Positions 9,065 to 18,869 are shown, counted from the stretch's first letter. The stretch is 64,000 nt of DNA from Ureibacillus acetophenoni (GCF_900220965.1 NZ_OBQC01000002.1:213176-277175); one strand, 5' to 3'. Made by a program: numbers and translations. Notes: generated from the sequence alone by a model not told the origin.

Positions 9065-10189
9065 TCATTCTCCTTGGGAAATAGGGTATGGTTTTGCAAT
9101 GTTTTCATTTACCAAAAATAGGACTTTCCCCTTCACTTTATCACCATCGAAGGAAACGTGCAAAATGTTTTCCTTTTTGATAATTGTTTTTGGTGGTAAA
9201 GACTTTAATATTTTTTCGTGCAATAGTGGCAAAATAAATGAGTCGATTTGTTCTTCTGTAATTTCTTGACTTGAAGTAACGTACTCTTGCGTCTCTCTGA
9301 TTTCGATAAATCTTGAAAGCCACTCCGGTAAATCCACTTCTCGAAACGATTGTACCTGCTCCTTCTCGTCATTTGATGATTTAAAATTAATTGTCCATTT
9401 CCTTTCTGTCGAAGAAACGAATTGAACTTTTTTAGGTATGGTAAATTCCGTTTCCAACCAGTAATCTGCATATACTTCTCCAACAGCACCAATTGTTACG
9501 GATTTATCACCTACAGTAATCTCCCCTGAAACAAGCATATCTCCTTCGTGAACAGTCGTATTTGGCATAATGCGCCGTTCACCACTAGATAAATTAAAAT
9601 GGGTAACAACACCGCTTTTAGAAGCAACTAAATGGTTTAGTTGTTCAGTTTTTTGCTCCCTCGTATCTGTAATTGGTGCAAGTTGAGGTGCAATAGTCAT
9701 TTTACTCCCATTCTTGAAAATATGAACCCAAGATAAATCTCGCATTTCTTCCATAATGGTTTGCCTTATTTCAAAATCAGACTCAATATTTCTTTTAAAC
9801 ACCGGGCTATCGAGGGTTAGCTTTTCAGCCATAACCTTCTCTACAGCAACTCTAACTTCAGGTGTTTCTGCCACTACTTCCACTTCCCAAACAAACTGTG
9901 AAAAAGCAATTGGAATTATAAATAAAAATAATAACCCTATTAAAGTTTTTAGTTCTTTTTGAAAAATTTTTGATGTATGCAAATAACGTATTTTTAATTT
10001 AAGGTTGTATTTTTTACGTATTTCTCGAACGATTTTTACATCATGTCTAGAAATTTCAAAAGTCACTTCGTTGTCATTTACATCGATGTTTTTAACTTTC
10101 ACTTTTCTATGATGTAATGCTTGTATAAATCGATTGACCTTCTCATTCTTTTTAATTTTTATTTCAACTGGGCGATAATCAATTGTCAT
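9065..10189 (-). CDS. yqfD: Sporulation protein YqfD
   Basis: Member of the YqfD/SpoIV-type sporulation family, made in the mother cell under sigma-E in B. subtilis. The 374-residue protein has a cytoplasmic N-terminal part (about 1-90), one membrane segment near 93-112 and an extracytoplasmic remainder, which is the family layout. Its ATG overlaps the yqfC stop codon (ATGA), indicating coupled translation from the sigma-E promoter in front of yqfC. Function in the spore envelope is unknown beyond sporulation association. Confidence 0.92.
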   Translation of the reverse strand: MTIDYRPVEIKIKKNEKVNRFIQALHHRKVKVKNIDVNDNEVTFEISRHDVKIVREIRKKYNLKLKIRYLHTSKIFQKELKTLIGLLFLFIIPIAFSQFVWEVEVVAETPEVRVAVEKVMAEKLTLDSPVFKRNIESDFEIRQTIMEEMRDLSWVHIFKNGSKMTIAPQLAPITDTREQKTEQLNHLVASKSGVVTHFNLSSGERRIMPNTTVHEGDMLVSGEITVGDKSVTIGAVGEVYADYWLETEFTIPKKVQFVSSTERKWTINFKSSNDEKEQVQSFREVDLPEWLSRFIEIRETQEYVTSSQEITEEQIDSFILPLLHEKILKSLPPKTIIKKENILHVSFDGDKVKGKVLFLVNENIAKPYPISQGE

Positions 10190-10428
10190 GACGAATCACC
10201 CTTCTTTTTCATTTCAATGGACTCTAAATCTTCAACATGTAATAGTAATTCTTCCACCTTTAACACATCAATATGTACTTTTTTCGCTTTTATCTGTATG
10301 TAAAATTGTTCATACAAAAAAGCGCAATGTTGGTCAGATGCTTCTAAAAACTTATACTGACCAATTATTCGAAACTCTTTACATTTGAATAGTTCAATTA
10401 AAGGTTCGGTTTGGAACAATTTTTTCAA
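10186..10428 (-). CDS. yqfC: Sporulation protein YqfC (YabP family)
   Basis: Small YabP/YqfC-family protein of 80 residues; the core FRIIGQYKFLEASDQ and the beta-rich HIDVLKVEELLLHVEDLESI segment match the family pattern. The start is a TTG at 10428 with GGGGG nine bases upstream; a second TTG at 10419 is an alternative. The ribosome binding site lies in the 3' arm of a terminator hairpin that also contains a sigma-E-type promoter. The stop overlaps yqfD. Somewhat shorter at the N-terminus than the Bacillus protein. Confidence 0.88.
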   Translation of the reverse strand: MKKLFQTEPLIELFKCKEFRIIGQYKFLEASDQHCAFLYEQFYIQIKAKKVHIDVLKVEELLLHVEDLESIEMKKKGDSS

Positions 10429-10429
10429 A

Positions 10430-10476
10430 TAAAAACGCCCCCTTTCGCAAAAGTATATGCTTTTGGAAAGAGGGAC
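10430..10476 (-). terminator. Terminator hairpin in front of yqfC
   Basis: On the minus strand CCCTCTTTCCAAAAG pairs with CTTTTGCGAAAGGGGG (one bulged C), followed by GTTTTTATTTG. It would end transcripts from the nfeD-floA operon. The loop and arms also contain the -10 box of a sigma-E-type promoter and the yqfC ribosome binding site. Confidence 0.8.
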
Positions 10477-10480
10477 ATGA
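10452..10480 (-). promoter_or_regulatory. Putative sigma-E promoter of yqfC-yqfD
   Basis: Minus strand: -35 TCATGTC (10474-10480), 14-base spacer, -10 CATATACT (10452-10459). This compares well with the B. subtilis sigma-E consensus (KCATATT, 13-15, CATACAMT). The predicted transcript begins inside the terminator hairpin, so its RNA could not form the hairpin and would leave the ribosome binding site free. Confidence 0.65.
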
Positions 10481-10505
10481 GTTATTTTAGACGTTGTTCT
10501 TAAAG

Positions 10506-11021
10506 TTATCTTTGTTTCGCTTTTGGTGGCCCAATAATTTCTGAAGCCACAATAGCCTGGATAAGAGCCTGTTTTGTAGATGGTACGTAAGAACCAATTT
10601 CGTTCTGTTTAATCACATCGTTATCTAATGGCTTGTCATATTTTTTGGATGAGCGGTTTTCATCGAATGTAGGTCTATTTCTAGGAACACTCTTTGTAAC
10701 CGTGGATTCTGGATTATTTACATTTGAATGACTTACTTTAGGTTCAACAACCACTTCTTTTGTTTCTGGAACAGTGAAAATATCCTGCGGTTGATTATTT
10801 TTTTCGTTAAGTTGTTCAAATACCTCTTTAGCAAAATCCTCTAAAGACTTCGCCGTTCTTTGTGATCTCGTAGGTTCCACTCTCTGTTGTGGAGTAGGTT
10901 TATACCTGGTAGTATCTGGCTTATTGTTAAATGGGGGCATCGGTTTTTGTTGTTTTTCTTTATTTTTAGACATTAAGGAGCCTATGATCCCCATTATAAT
11001 AAAAAGTATAAATGCTTCCAC
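10506..11021 (-). CDS. Membrane-anchored hypothetical protein between floA and yqfC
   Basis: A 171-residue protein in the position of B. subtilis yqfB, but not recognisably similar to it. It has one N-terminal hydrophobic segment (residues 1-16) followed by a Lys/Pro/Gln-rich, probably disordered stretch with a short helical part (SLEDFAKEVFEQLNEK near 59-74). The C-terminus ends in ALIQAIVASEIIGPPKAKQR; tails of the form (S)EIxGPP(K/R)A occur in many Firmicutes membrane-anchored proteins of unknown function, from memory. Located 39 bases downstream of floA and before the shared terminator, so it is probably the last gene of the nfeD-floA operon and may act with flotillin microdomains. Confidence 0.8.
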   Translation of the reverse strand: MEAFILFIIMGIIGSLMSKNKEKQQKPMPPFNNKPDTTRYKPTPQQRVEPTRSQRTAKSLEDFAKEVFEQLNEKNNQPQDIFTVPETKEVVVEPKVSHSNVNNPESTVTKSVPRNRPTFDENRSSKKYDKPLDNDVIKQNEIGSYVPSTKQALIQAIVASEIIGPPKAKQR

Positions 11022-11060
11022 AGCAAACGGACACTCCCTTCTTTAGGGCTGTAAATCACC

Positions 11061-12068
11061 TTATTTATTATTAGGTGCATCTGGTTTATCATTTGATACT
11101 TTTGCAATTGAGTCACGCATTGAAGTGTCAGCTTGGATATTTTTATAGTTCATATAATCCATTATTCCGAAGTTACCTGAACGTAACGCTTCAGACATCG
11201 CCATTGGTACTTCAGCTTCCGCTTCAACTACTTTTGCTTTCATCTCTTGAACACGTGCGATCATTTCTTGTTCTTGGGCTACTGCCATTGCACGACGTTC
11301 TTCTGCTTTTGCTTGAGCGATATTTTTATCTGCTTGTGCTTGTTCAATTTGTAATTCTGCACCGATGTTTTTACCAACGTCCACATCAGCGATATCAATG
11401 GATAAGATTTCAAATGCAGTTCCTGAATCTAAACCTTTTGCTAGAACTGTTCTAGAAATCATATCTGGGTTTTCTAATACATCTGTATGTCTTGCAGAGC
11501 TACCGATTGTTGAAACGATCCCCTCACCAACACGGGCAATGATTGTCTCTTCACCAGCACCACCGACTAAACGTTCGATGTTCGCTCTTACAGTAATACG
11601 TGCTTTCGCCTTAACTTCAATCCCGTTAATCGCCATACCAGCAATGAATGGTGTTTCAATTACTTTCGGGTTAACGGACATTTGTACCGCTTCTAATACG
11701 TCACGACCAGCTAAGTCAATAGCTGCACAACGTTCAAATGGTAATTCAATATTTGCACGGTGAGCCGCAATAAGTGCGTTAACTACTCTGTCAACATTAC
11801 CACCTGCAAGGTAGTGGGACTCTAATTGGTTAATTGTCACTGCTAATCCTGCTTTATGAGCTTTAATAAGAGGATTTACGATACGAGATGGAATTACTCG
11901 ACGTAATCTCATACCAATTAAAGTGAAAATACTAACTCTAACACCTGCTGCTAGTGCGCTAATCCACAGTGCAACTGGAACTAACGTAAAGAATACAGAT
12001 AAAACAATGATGGCAAGTACTACAATAATTATCATACTTACTAACATTCCATCTTCAAAAATACCCAT
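11061..12068 (-). CDS. floA: Flotillin-like protein FloA
   Basis: Bacterial flotillin of the SPFH superfamily that scaffolds functional membrane microdomains. The 335-residue protein has an N-terminal hairpin/transmembrane segment (about 7-45), the SPFH/band-7 domain and a long coiled-coil region rich in Ala and Glu ([20 protein letters not shown] near 240-260). It begins two bases after nfeD, the usual pairing; in B. subtilis the operon is induced by sigma-W under envelope stress, though I did not find a convincing sigma-W promoter here. Confidence 0.97.
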   Translation of the reverse strand: MGIFEDGMLVSMIIIVVLAIIVLSVFFTLVPVALWISALAAGVRVSIFTLIGMRLRRVIPSRIVNPLIKAHKAGLAVTINQLESHYLAGGNVDRVVNALIAAHRANIELPFERCAAIDLAGRDVLEAVQMSVNPKVIETPFIAGMAINGIEVKAKARITVRANIERLVGGAGEETIIARVGEGIVSTIGSSARHTDVLENPDMISRTVLAKGLDSGTAFEILSIDIADVDVGKNIGAELQIEQAQADKNIAQAKAEERRAMAVAQEQEMIARVQEMKAKVVEAEAEVPMAMSEALRSGNFGIMDYMNYKNIQADTSMRDSIAKVSNDKPDAPNNK

Positions 12069-12070
12069 TC

Positions 12071-12826
12071 TTATTCATCTCCTTTAATAATTTCTCTCAC
12101 GACAATGCGTGAACCTTCAACACGAATAATTTCTACATTCTTATTGGCATTGATGTAACTACCTTGTGATACAACGTCAAGTCTTTCATTTTCCACTTGG
12201 ATCGTACCTGCTGGACGTAAAGGTGTAATAGTTACTCCCATTTTTCCTAAAAGATCCACACGGTTCTCATTTGAGACGTAACCTTCATCTGTCGTAGTTG
12301 CATCTCTTAAAATAAGCTTGTTAAAGAAATGTAAGTGTTTACCCAGGAATTTCATCATTATCACCATTCCTAATACCGCAATAATAATTGCAATTAAAAT
12401 CGAATAGGCCATATAAACAATATTTTCACCTGCAAATAACAAACTAATAATTACAAGTGCAGCGCCTATTACACCAACTATTCCACCTGGTATAAATAGC
12501 TCGCCTATGATAAGCGCAAAACCAATAATAAACATAATAACGGAAGCATAACTTGCATGCCCTTCCACCATATGTCCATAGAAAAATAGGGCGAAGGCAA
12601 TTATTCCTATTACACCAGGTAGGCCAAATCCAGGTGAAAATAATTCAATGACTAAACTTAAACAAGCGATACTAAGTAGGATTGTTACCACAATTGGATT
12701 GGTTAAAAAGTTTGCAATGGAGTCAACAAATGTGTTTTTCGTATCAGTGTTAGCGAATGCGTGTAGACTTGGAAAAGCAAGCAAGAAAGCGACCATTAAC
12801 AAACCAACCCTATTAATACTTCTCAT
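12071..12826 (-). CDS. NfeD family membrane protein, short form with signal peptide
   Basis: NfeD proteins partner with flotillin/SPFH proteins. With ATG at 12826 (GGGAGGA twelve bases upstream) the product is 251 residues: a signal-peptide-like start ([20 protein letters not shown]), four to five membrane segments (about 40-160) and a C-terminal OB-fold domain ending near [15 protein letters not shown] at 12895 would add 23 residues and spoil the signal peptide. B. subtilis YqeZ has a ClpP-like protease domain between signal peptide and membrane part; that domain is absent here, while sequence immediately after the signal peptide aligns with the region that follows the protease domain. Confidence 0.9.
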   Translation of the reverse strand: MRSINRVGLLMVAFLLAFPSLHAFANTDTKNTFVDSIANFLTNPIVVTILLSIACLSLVIELFSPGFGLPGVIGIIAFALFFYGHMVEGHASYASVIMFIIGFALIIGELFIPGGIVGVIGAALVIISLLFAGENIVYMAYSILIAIIIAVLGMVIMMKFLGKHLHFFNKLILRDATTTDEGYVSNENRVDLLGKMGVTITPLRPAGTIQVENERLDVVSQGSYINANKNVEIIRVEGSRIVVREIIKGDE

Positions 12827-12964
12827 AGTTCCATCAAATCCTCCCTTCCCAAATGCTCTTACTATGTTTACGGTTACATACTTAAAAAGTTTCAAATGTT
12901 TATAAAATATTTCATCTTTATTTTACACTATGTATAAGATTCATTTTAACTAAAATAATAATAA

Positions 12965-13010
12965 AAATGAAAAATACCCTAGTATTTACTTTTAGCAAAC
13001 ACTAGGGTAT
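12965..13010 (-). terminator. Terminator of rpsU
   Basis: Minus-strand stem ATACCCTAGTGTTT / AAATACTAGGGTAT with a ten-base loop, followed by TTTTTCATTTTTA. Confidence 0.88.
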
Positions 13011-13073
13011 GTCATTTCTCATGTTAGAAAATCTAAAATTGCGTGTTTTGAACGTAGGGACTTACAGGAAAAA

Positions 13074-13247
13074 TTAGTACTTACGTTTACGTGCAGCTTC
13101 TGATTTCTTTTTACGTTTTACGCTTGGTTTTTCATAAAATTCGCGTTTTCTTACCTCTTGAATAGTACCACTTTTAGAAACAGTACGTTTGAAGCGGCGA
13201 AGAGCATCTTCAAGCGATTCGTTTTTTCTAACGACAGTTTTTGACAT
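13074..13247 (-). CDS. rpsU: 30S ribosomal protein S21
   Basis: Small basic ribosomal protein of 57 residues, full length: [20 protein letters not shown] at the N-terminus and a Lys/Arg-rich tail [14 protein letters not shown]. The ATG at 13247 with GGAGGGAAAG upstream matches the universal S21 start; the earlier in-frame codons at 13271 add eight residues that no S21 has. It has its own consensus promoter and terminator. The yqeY gene that normally accompanies rpsU in Bacillus is not here; deoC lies upstream instead. Confidence 0.97.
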   Translation of the reverse strand: MSKTVVRKNESLEDALRRFKRTVSKSGTIQEVRKREFYEKPSVKRKKKSEAARKRKY

Positions 13248-13315
13248 CTCTCTTTCCCTCCCTCCGAACACACGTCAATACACAACCATGAAAATTCTCA
13301 TTTGTGTACTAAAAG

Positions 13316-13344
13316 ATTATATCGTATAGTATAATCCCAGTCAA
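13316..13344 (-). promoter_or_regulatory. Sigma-A promoter of rpsU
   Basis: Minus strand TTGACT (13339-13344), 17-base spacer, TATAAT (13316-13321). One mismatch from the full consensus, fitting a highly expressed ribosomal protein gene. Confidence 0.85.
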
Positions 13345-13380
13345 TAGAAAGACGAAAATCTATTTAATAAAATTTTCGCA

Positions 13381-14049
13381 TTAATAATTAGAACTGGAAG
13401 TTAAACCATTCATAATAGCTACGCCAGAACTTGCACCAATTCTAGTTGCGCCTGCTTCGATCATTTTCTTCATGTCTTCAAGGTTTCTTACTCCACCAGA
13501 AGCTTTTACTCCTACATCAGGGCCAACTGTTTTTCTCATTAATGCAACATCTTCTGCTGTTGCACCACCTGTAGAAAACCCAGTTGATGTTTTGACAAAA
13601 TGAGCACCTGCTTCAACCGATAATTCACAAGCTTTTAATTTTTCTTCATCAGTCAACAAACATGTTTCAATAATAACTTTAACTAAAGTACCATTTGCAG
13701 CTGTTACAACAGCTTTAATGTCATCTCTTACTAAATCATATGCTTTATCTTTTAAAGCACCGATGTTAATGACCATATCAATTTCTGTTGCACCGTTTAG
13801 AATAGCATCCTTTGTTTCAAATGCTTTTACTTCTGATGTCGTAGCACCTAACGGAAATCCAATAACTGTACAAACTTTTACTTCCGAATTAGCTAATTTT
13901 TCTGCACTTAATTTTACCCAAGTTGGATTAACACAAACGGAAGCAAATTTGTATTGTAATGCTTCTTCGCATAACTTTTCAATTTGTGATTGCGTTGCAT
14001 CCGCTTTTAATAAAGTATGGTCAATTAATGCCGCAAAATTTGTTGTCAT
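13381..14049 (-). CDS. deoC: Deoxyribose-phosphate aldolase
   Basis: Class I aldolase that splits 2-deoxyribose-5-phosphate into glyceraldehyde-3-phosphate and acetaldehyde during deoxynucleoside catabolism. With ATG at 14049 (GGAGGT, six bases upstream) it is 222 residues. The Schiff-base lysine is Lys153 in HFVKTSTGF, and [10 protein letters not shown] near 91-100 provides the active-site Asp. The upstream start at 14079 adds ten unrelated residues. No deo operon partners (pdp, nupC) are adjacent. Confidence 0.96.
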   Translation of the reverse strand: MTTNFAALIDHTLLKADATQSQIEKLCEEALQYKFASVCVNPTWVKLSAEKLANSEVKVCTVIGFPLGATTSEVKAFETKDAILNGATEIDMVINIGALKDKAYDLVRDDIKAVVTAANGTLVKVIIETCLLTDEEKLKACELSVEAGAHFVKTSTGFSTGGATAEDVALMRKTVGPDVGVKASGGVRNLEDMKKMIEAGATRIGASSGVAIMNGLTSSSNY

Positions 14050-14158
14050 TATCCTACCTCCAAATAAATATACGCCCATATTATCATATCATTAAATTTT
14101 TATAAGTGGAAAAAATCAAATATTATAACTATTTCAATTATTAATAATTAGTATGGAG

Positions 14159-14197
14159 AAAAAAATAACGGTAAACCCTATTAAGATTTACCGTTAC
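14159..14197 (-). terminator. Terminator at the end of the heat-shock/mtaB operon
   Basis: Minus-strand perfect stem TAACGGTAAA / TTTACCGTTA with a twelve-base loop followed by TTTTTTT, just downstream of the mtaB stop. Confidence 0.9.
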
Positions 14198-14201
14198 TTG
14201 A

Positions 14202-15536
14202 TTATTGTACTTGTTCTTCTAAAACTCTTACAAATTGCCCTTCATTATAAGGGTATCCAGCTTTTGTTATTTTTACTTTAATTAATTTACCAATCATCTC
14301 TTCTGAGCCTTCAAATACAACACGTAAATAATTATCAGTATAACCAGATAACAAATTATTTTTTCCAGTCTCAGTGAATTTTTCTTCTGGAATTACTTCT
14401 AATACTTCGCCTTCAAAACGAGAAGCGTATTCTTTAGCTAATTGATCATTTAATGTAAGTAAACGATGAACACGTTCATTTTTCACTTCTTCATCCACTT
14501 GATCTTCCATACGTGCAGCAGGTGTACCTGTACGTTTTGAGAATGGGAACACGTGTAATTCAGCAAATTTATGATCTGCAATAAAATTATATGTTTCCAT
14601 AAATTCTTCTTCTGTTTCACCAGGGAAACCAACGATCACGTCTGAAGTAATTGCCAAGTCTGGAAGAGCATCATTAAGTTTTTCTAGTCTTTCAGCAAAG
14701 AATTCCATTGTATACTTACGACGCATACGTTTTAAAACAGTATTTGAACCAGATTGAATTGGAATATGCAAATGACGTACAACGATATTTGAATTTTTTA
14801 ATACTTCGATTACTTCATCAGTTAGTTGAGAAGCTTCAATCGAAGAAATTCGTAAACGTTTTAAGCCCTTAACATTCCCTTCTAAATCGCGAAGTAATTG
14901 TGCTAAATTGTAGTCTTTAAAGTCTTGACCGTACCCACCAGTATGAATACCAGTTAATACGATTTCTAAGTAACCAGCATCAACTAATTGTTGTGCTTGT
15001 TTAATTACTTCTTGAGGATCACGAGAACGCATTAATCCACGTGCCCAAGGAATAATACAAAATGTACAGAAGTTGTTACAACCTTCTTGAATCTTTAATG
15101 ATGCACGTGTACGATCTGTAAAATATGGTACGTCTAATTCTTCATAGACACGATTTTTCATAATGTTACGTACAGCATTTATTGGTTGACGTTCTTGACG
15201 ATATTGGTCGATATATCCTAGCATTTTTTGACGATCTTGTGTTCCAACCACAATATCGACACCAGGAATTGCCATTATTTCAGCAGGTGAAGTTTGTGCA
15301 TAACAACCCGTTACACAAATTACCGCATCTGGATTTTGACGTACTGCACGACGAATTACTTGACGTGATTTCTTATCTCCAGTATTTGTTACAGTACATG
15401 TATTAATTACATAAACGTCTGCTTGATGTTCAAATTCAGTACGTTCATATCCTTGTTCTTTAAACAGTTGCCAAATAGCCTCTGTCTCATAATGGTTTAC
15501 TTTACAACCTAATGTATGAAAAGCCACTGTTGCCAA
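14202..15536 (-). CDS. mtaB: tRNA (N6-threonylcarbamoyladenosine37) methylthiotransferase MtaB
   Basis: Radical-SAM enzyme that converts t6A37 to ms2t6A37 in tRNA-Lys. I place the start at the TTG at 15536 (AGAGGTG eight bases upstream), giving 444 residues beginning ATVAFHTLGCKVNHYETEAI, as in Bacillus; the frame is open 54 codons further but that part overlaps rsmE on the same strand and is not MtaB-like. Domains: N-terminal UPF0004 with Cys ligands, radical-SAM core with CNNFCTFC, and C-terminal TRAM. Last gene of the hrcA operon cluster. Confidence 0.95.
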   Translation of the reverse strand: MATVAFHTLGCKVNHYETEAIWQLFKEQGYERTEFEHQADVYVINTCTVTNTGDKKSRQVIRRAVRQNPDAVICVTGCYAQTSPAEIMAIPGVDIVVGTQDRQKMLGYIDQYRQERQPINAVRNIMKNRVYEELDVPYFTDRTRASLKIQEGCNNFCTFCIIPWARGLMRSRDPQEVIKQAQQLVDAGYLEIVLTGIHTGGYGQDFKDYNLAQLLRDLEGNVKGLKRLRISSIEASQLTDEVIEVLKNSNIVVRHLHIPIQSGSNTVLKRMRRKYTMEFFAERLEKLNDALPDLAITSDVIVGFPGETEEEFMETYNFIADHKFAELHVFPFSKRTGTPAARMEDQVDEEVKNERVHRLLTLNDQLAKEYASRFEGEVLEVIPEEKFTETGKNNLLSGYTDNYLRVVFEGSEEMIGKLIKVKITKAGYPYNEGQFVRVLEEQVQ

Positions 15537-15552
15537 GGCTAGTACACCTCTT

Positions 15553-16296
15553 TCATTCAAATTCATATGAAATGGCAGAAAGCGCATATAGTGGTGCTGT
15601 TTCTGCTCGTAAAATTCTTGGTCCAAGTGACATCGTTTCTGCTCCAGCAGTACTAAAGCCTTCAGCTTCTGTTCTAGAGATTCCACCTTCAGGGCCAAAG
15701 ATTAATAAAATTGACTTCGATTTATTATCATACACCTTTTTTAGCTTATCCGCAAATCTTGTACGATTATCTTTCTTCGCATCTTCCTCATCAGCAATAA
15801 AAACGACATCGTAATCTGACATCAATGAAATAAGCTGTTTAAACGATATGGGAGGAAGGATTTCCGGTACTTGTGTACGGTGAGATTGTTCCGCTGCTTC
15901 TTGTGCAATTTTTTGAAGTCTTTCGGTTTTCTTTTCACCTTTTTTCTCGTCCCATTTTACAATTGAACGTTCTGCCTTAAACGGGATTAACCGATGCATT
16001 CCAAGCTCTGTTGCTTTTTGTGCAATGAATTCTAATTTATCTCCCTTTGGAAGTCCACAGGCTATGTCAATACGAATAGGCATTTCTGGAGAAGGAACGA
16101 TATCCCCGGTTTGCCTTACTACGATTTGATCACTTATGGAAACAATCTCACATATGTATGCAACTTCATCTACAACTGTTACTATTTTTTCTCCAACTTC
16201 CATTCTCATTACTTTCGAAATATGTCTAGCACTCTCTCCAGTAATGGATAATTCATTTTGTTCATTAAACGTTTCTTGTACAAAATATCGTTGCAT
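15553..16296 (-). CDS. rsmE: 16S rRNA m3U1498 methyltransferase RsmE
   Basis: SPOUT-family SAM methyltransferase for U1498 of 16S rRNA. The 247-residue protein has an N-terminal PUA-like domain (about 1-70) and the knotted C-terminal domain with FGPEGGISRTEAEGF near 195-209 and SLGPRILRAETAPLYAL near 218-234, the SAM-binding knot. Follows prmA after a 290-base gap with a terminator, so it probably has its own promoter as well; none was clear. Confidence 0.95.
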   Translation of the reverse strand: MQRYFVQETFNEQNELSITGESARHISKVMRMEVGEKIVTVVDEVAYICEIVSISDQIVVRQTGDIVPSPEMPIRIDIACGLPKGDKLEFIAQKATELGMHRLIPFKAERSIVKWDEKKGEKKTERLQKIAQEAAEQSHRTQVPEILPPISFKQLISLMSDYDVVFIADEEDAKKDNRTRFADKLKKVYDNKSKSILLIFGPEGGISRTEAEGFSTAGAETMSLGPRILRAETAPLYALSAISYEFE

Positions 16297-16531
16297 TTCG
16301 TACCTCCAAATAGTTTTTAAGACAATGTAAATACCTGCGTTCAGATGTTCATCTTTTGCATGACTGTTTTTCGTTTATTGGTTAGTATAGTCATCTATTT
16401 TAAAAAATTGACGATTTGAAGAATCTATTTTAGATTTTAAGTTTCCGAGAAACAGTATCATTGACATTTTTTAGATTTTTAGCTTTTGTGTCCTCGAGAA
16501 CAGAACCCAATTCAAGAACAACTTCTCCACC

Positions 16532-16573
16532 AAAAAATAGACTGTTGATAATCATTGATTATCATACAGTCTA
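16532..16573 (-). terminator. Terminator of prmA
   Basis: Minus-strand stem TAGACTGT / ACAGTCTA extended by TGATAATCA / TGATTATCA, followed by TTTTTT. The rest of the gap up to 16296 shows no gene. Confidence 0.88.
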
Positions 16574-16586
16574 ATATAAACTAATA

Positions 16587-17531
16587 TTAAGGACGCTTAG
16601 CGATAATTGCTACCCAATCTTCCATCATTAACACTTCTTCGATTTCAAATCCGGAGTTCTCTAAAGATTGTTTTACTTCATCCTTTTTAAACCCGATAAT
16701 TCCGGAAGTAATGTATTTACCACCTGGTTTCACAATTGAAAAAGCATCATCAGTAAATGACATAATAATTTCTGCTAATAAATTTCCTACTACGACATCT
16801 GCAGGTTCATTTATAGAATCTAGAAGATTTCCATGAAATACTTCAACTACATCATTTACTTTGTTTAACTCAACATTTTCCTGGGCTGATTTGACTGCAA
16901 CTTCATCCAAATCTAATGCATGAACTTTACCAGCACCTATAAGAGCTGCACCAATTGCAAGAACTCCTGATCCAGTTCCAACATCCACAACAGAATCGCC
17001 ACTTTTCACTACTTTTTCAAGGGCTTGAAGACACATAACCGTCGTTGGGTGTGTTCCTGTTCCAAATGCCATACCTGGATCGAGTTCAATAATTAATTCA
17101 TCTGTACTTACTGGTTTATAGTCCTCCCAAGTAGGTACAATAGTAAAACGTTCAGAAATTTTAACTGGATGGTAGTATTGTTTCCATGCTGTTGCCCAAT
17201 CTTCCTCATCTACTAGAGCAGTTTGAAGCATCTCATCCCCAATATTAATGTCGAAGTTTTTAAGATTTGCTAATGCAAGTTTGATTTCCTCAACAGTTTC
17301 AGCAATAAAACTCGATGCAGGTAAATATGCTTTTACCACGACTCCTGCCGTTGGGTAATCATTTGGATTCAAATCATAAATTTCTCCAAATTGGTCAACC
17401 CGTTCTTTTTTTACTTCCGTTGAATCTTCAATAACAACTCCACTTGCGCCTGATTCATGAAATACGTTTGAAACAGCTTCTACCGCTTCGTTTGTTGTTA
17501 ACAATGAAATTTCAGTCCACTTCACTTGCAT
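16587..17531 (-). CDS. prmA: Ribosomal protein L11 methyltransferase
   Basis: SAM-dependent methyltransferase that trimethylates ribosomal protein L11. The 314-residue protein has the N-terminal substrate-recognition ferredoxin-like domain and the C-terminal Rossmann fold with [14 protein letters not shown] near 176-189 and the VVGNLLAEI active-site loop (NLL) near 248. The ATG at 17531 follows an AGAGGAG ribosome binding site. Follows dnaJ as in Bacillus. Confidence 0.96.
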   Translation of the reverse strand: MQVKWTEISLLTTNEAVEAVSNVFHESGASGVVIEDSTEVKKERVDQFGEIYDLNPNDYPTAGVVVKAYLPASSFIAETVEEIKLALANLKNFDINIGDEMLQTALVDEEDWATAWKQYYHPVKISERFTIVPTWEDYKPVSTDELIIELDPGMAFGTGTHPTTVMCLQALEKVVKSGDSVVDVGTGSGVLAIGAALIGAGKVHALDLDEVAVKSAQENVELNKVNDVVEVFHGNLLDSINEPADVVVGNLLAEIIMSFTDDAFSIVKPGGKYITSGIIGFKKDEVKQSLENSGFEIEEVLMMEDWVAIIAKRP

Positions 17532-17603
17532 CCAGCTCCTCTTAAAAAATTATTGCAATCAGCCATTATGTTAAACACATTATTTCCAAACTTTGCGTTC
17601 TAA

Positions 17604-18728
17604 TTAGTCACCTTTTAATGTTTTCTTAATTCGGTCAAATAAAGAACTACCTTGCTCTTCAGGTATATCTCCACTTATTTCAGCAAAATCTCTTAAAAGC
17701 TGTTTTTGTTTTTCTGTTAATTTAGTTGGAGTTACTACTTTAACAATGACATATTGATGACCTTGCCCATAACCATGAACATTTTTAACACCTTTATCTT
17801 TCATACGGAACTTTTCGCCGGATTGCGTACCTGCAGGTATTTTTAATTTCACTTTTCCATAAATTGTAGGCACTTCAATATCATCACCAAGTGATGCTTG
17901 TGGGAAAGTCAGTTTAAGTTCATAGTAGATGTCATCGCCATCTCGTTCAAAGTATTCATGGTCTCTAACATTGAATAAAATGTATAAATCACCTGCTGGT
18001 CCTCCGTTTTTACCTGGTTCACCTTGACCAGATACACGTAGTTGTTGACCATCGTCCACCCCTGCAGGAATAGTTACTTTTATTTTTTTACGTTTTTGAA
18101 CTGCCCCAGCTCCGTGACATGTTGAACATTTATCTACAATGATTTTACCCGTACCACGGCAAGTATTACATGTTTTACGATTTACCATACGGCCAAATGG
18201 TGTTTCGACAGTTTGATTAATTTGACCTGCACCATTACAGCTACCACATGTTTTTGGTGAAGTACCTGGTTTTGCACCGGATCCGCTACATGTCTCACAT
18301 GTTTCTTCACGAGGTATCTCTACTTCGGTTTGTTTACCAAATACAGCATCCTCAAAAGAAATATTCATGCGATATTGGAGATCGTCACCTTTACGAGGGG
18401 CATTTGGATCTGAACGACGACTACTTCCGCCAAAGAAGGAACTAAAAATATCATCAAAGCCACCGAATCCAGAGAAGCCATCACTAAAGCCACCGCCAAA
18501 GCCGCCTCCAGGACCTTCATGACCGAATTGATCGTATTGAGCACGTTTATTTTCATCACTTAATACTTCATACGCTTCAGCAATTTCCTTAAATTTTTCA
18601 TCCGCGCCTGGTTCTTTATTAATATCTGGGTGGTATTGTTTTGATAATTTGCGATATGCTTTTTTTATTTCATCTTGACTAGCACTCTTACTAACTCCAA
18701 GTACTTCATAATAATCGCGTTTACTCAT
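17604..18728 (-). CDS. dnaJ: Chaperone protein DnaJ
   Basis: Co-chaperone that delivers substrates to DnaK and stimulates its ATPase. The 374-residue protein has the J domain with the HPD motif at 33-35, a Gly/Phe-rich linker (about 72-105), the zinc domain with four CxxCxGxG-type repeats (from [12 protein letters not shown] to CSTCHGAG, about 139-212) and C-terminal substrate-binding domains. Start ATG with CGGAGTG upstream. It is separated from dnaK by about 300 bases containing a hairpin and a long palindromic element. Confidence 0.98.
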   Translation of the reverse strand: MSKRDYYEVLGVSKSASQDEIKKAYRKLSKQYHPDINKEPGADEKFKEIAEAYEVLSDENKRAQYDQFGHEGPGGGFGGGFSDGFSGFGGFDDIFSSFFGGSSRRSDPNAPRKGDDLQYRMNISFEDAVFGKQTEVEIPREETCETCSGSGAKPGTSPKTCGSCNGAGQINQTVETPFGRMVNRKTCNTCRGTGKIIVDKCSTCHGAGAVQKRKKIKVTIPAGVDDGQQLRVSGQGEPGKNGGPAGDLYILFNVRDHEYFERDGDDIYYELKLTFPQASLGDDIEVPTIYGKVKLKIPAGTQSGEKFRMKDKGVKNVHGYGQGHQYVIVKVVTPTKLTEKQKQLLRDFAEISGDIPEEQGSSLFDRIKKTLKGD

Positions 18729-18833
18729 CGTTCACACTCCGCTCTCTATACATAACGTTCATTGTAACATATTTTCTATCTATATTTATTAAATAAAGTT
18801 TTGAAAAGTATGTTACAAAATTCACCTTACAAT

Positions 18834-18869
18834 GAAAAAGTCAAAGACCGATATCGGCTTTGACTTTTC
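18834..18869. terminator. Bidirectional hairpin between dnaJ and dnaK
   Basis: Stem AAAAGTCAAAG / CTTTGACTTTT around CCGATATCGG, strong GC core, with T runs possible on either strand. It lies between dnaK and dnaJ and would reduce dnaJ expression relative to dnaK. Confidence 0.7.

Noticed and set aside
11075-11763. Plus-strand frames opposite floA
   Set aside because: Shadow frames of floA with no ribosome binding sites and no family similarity.
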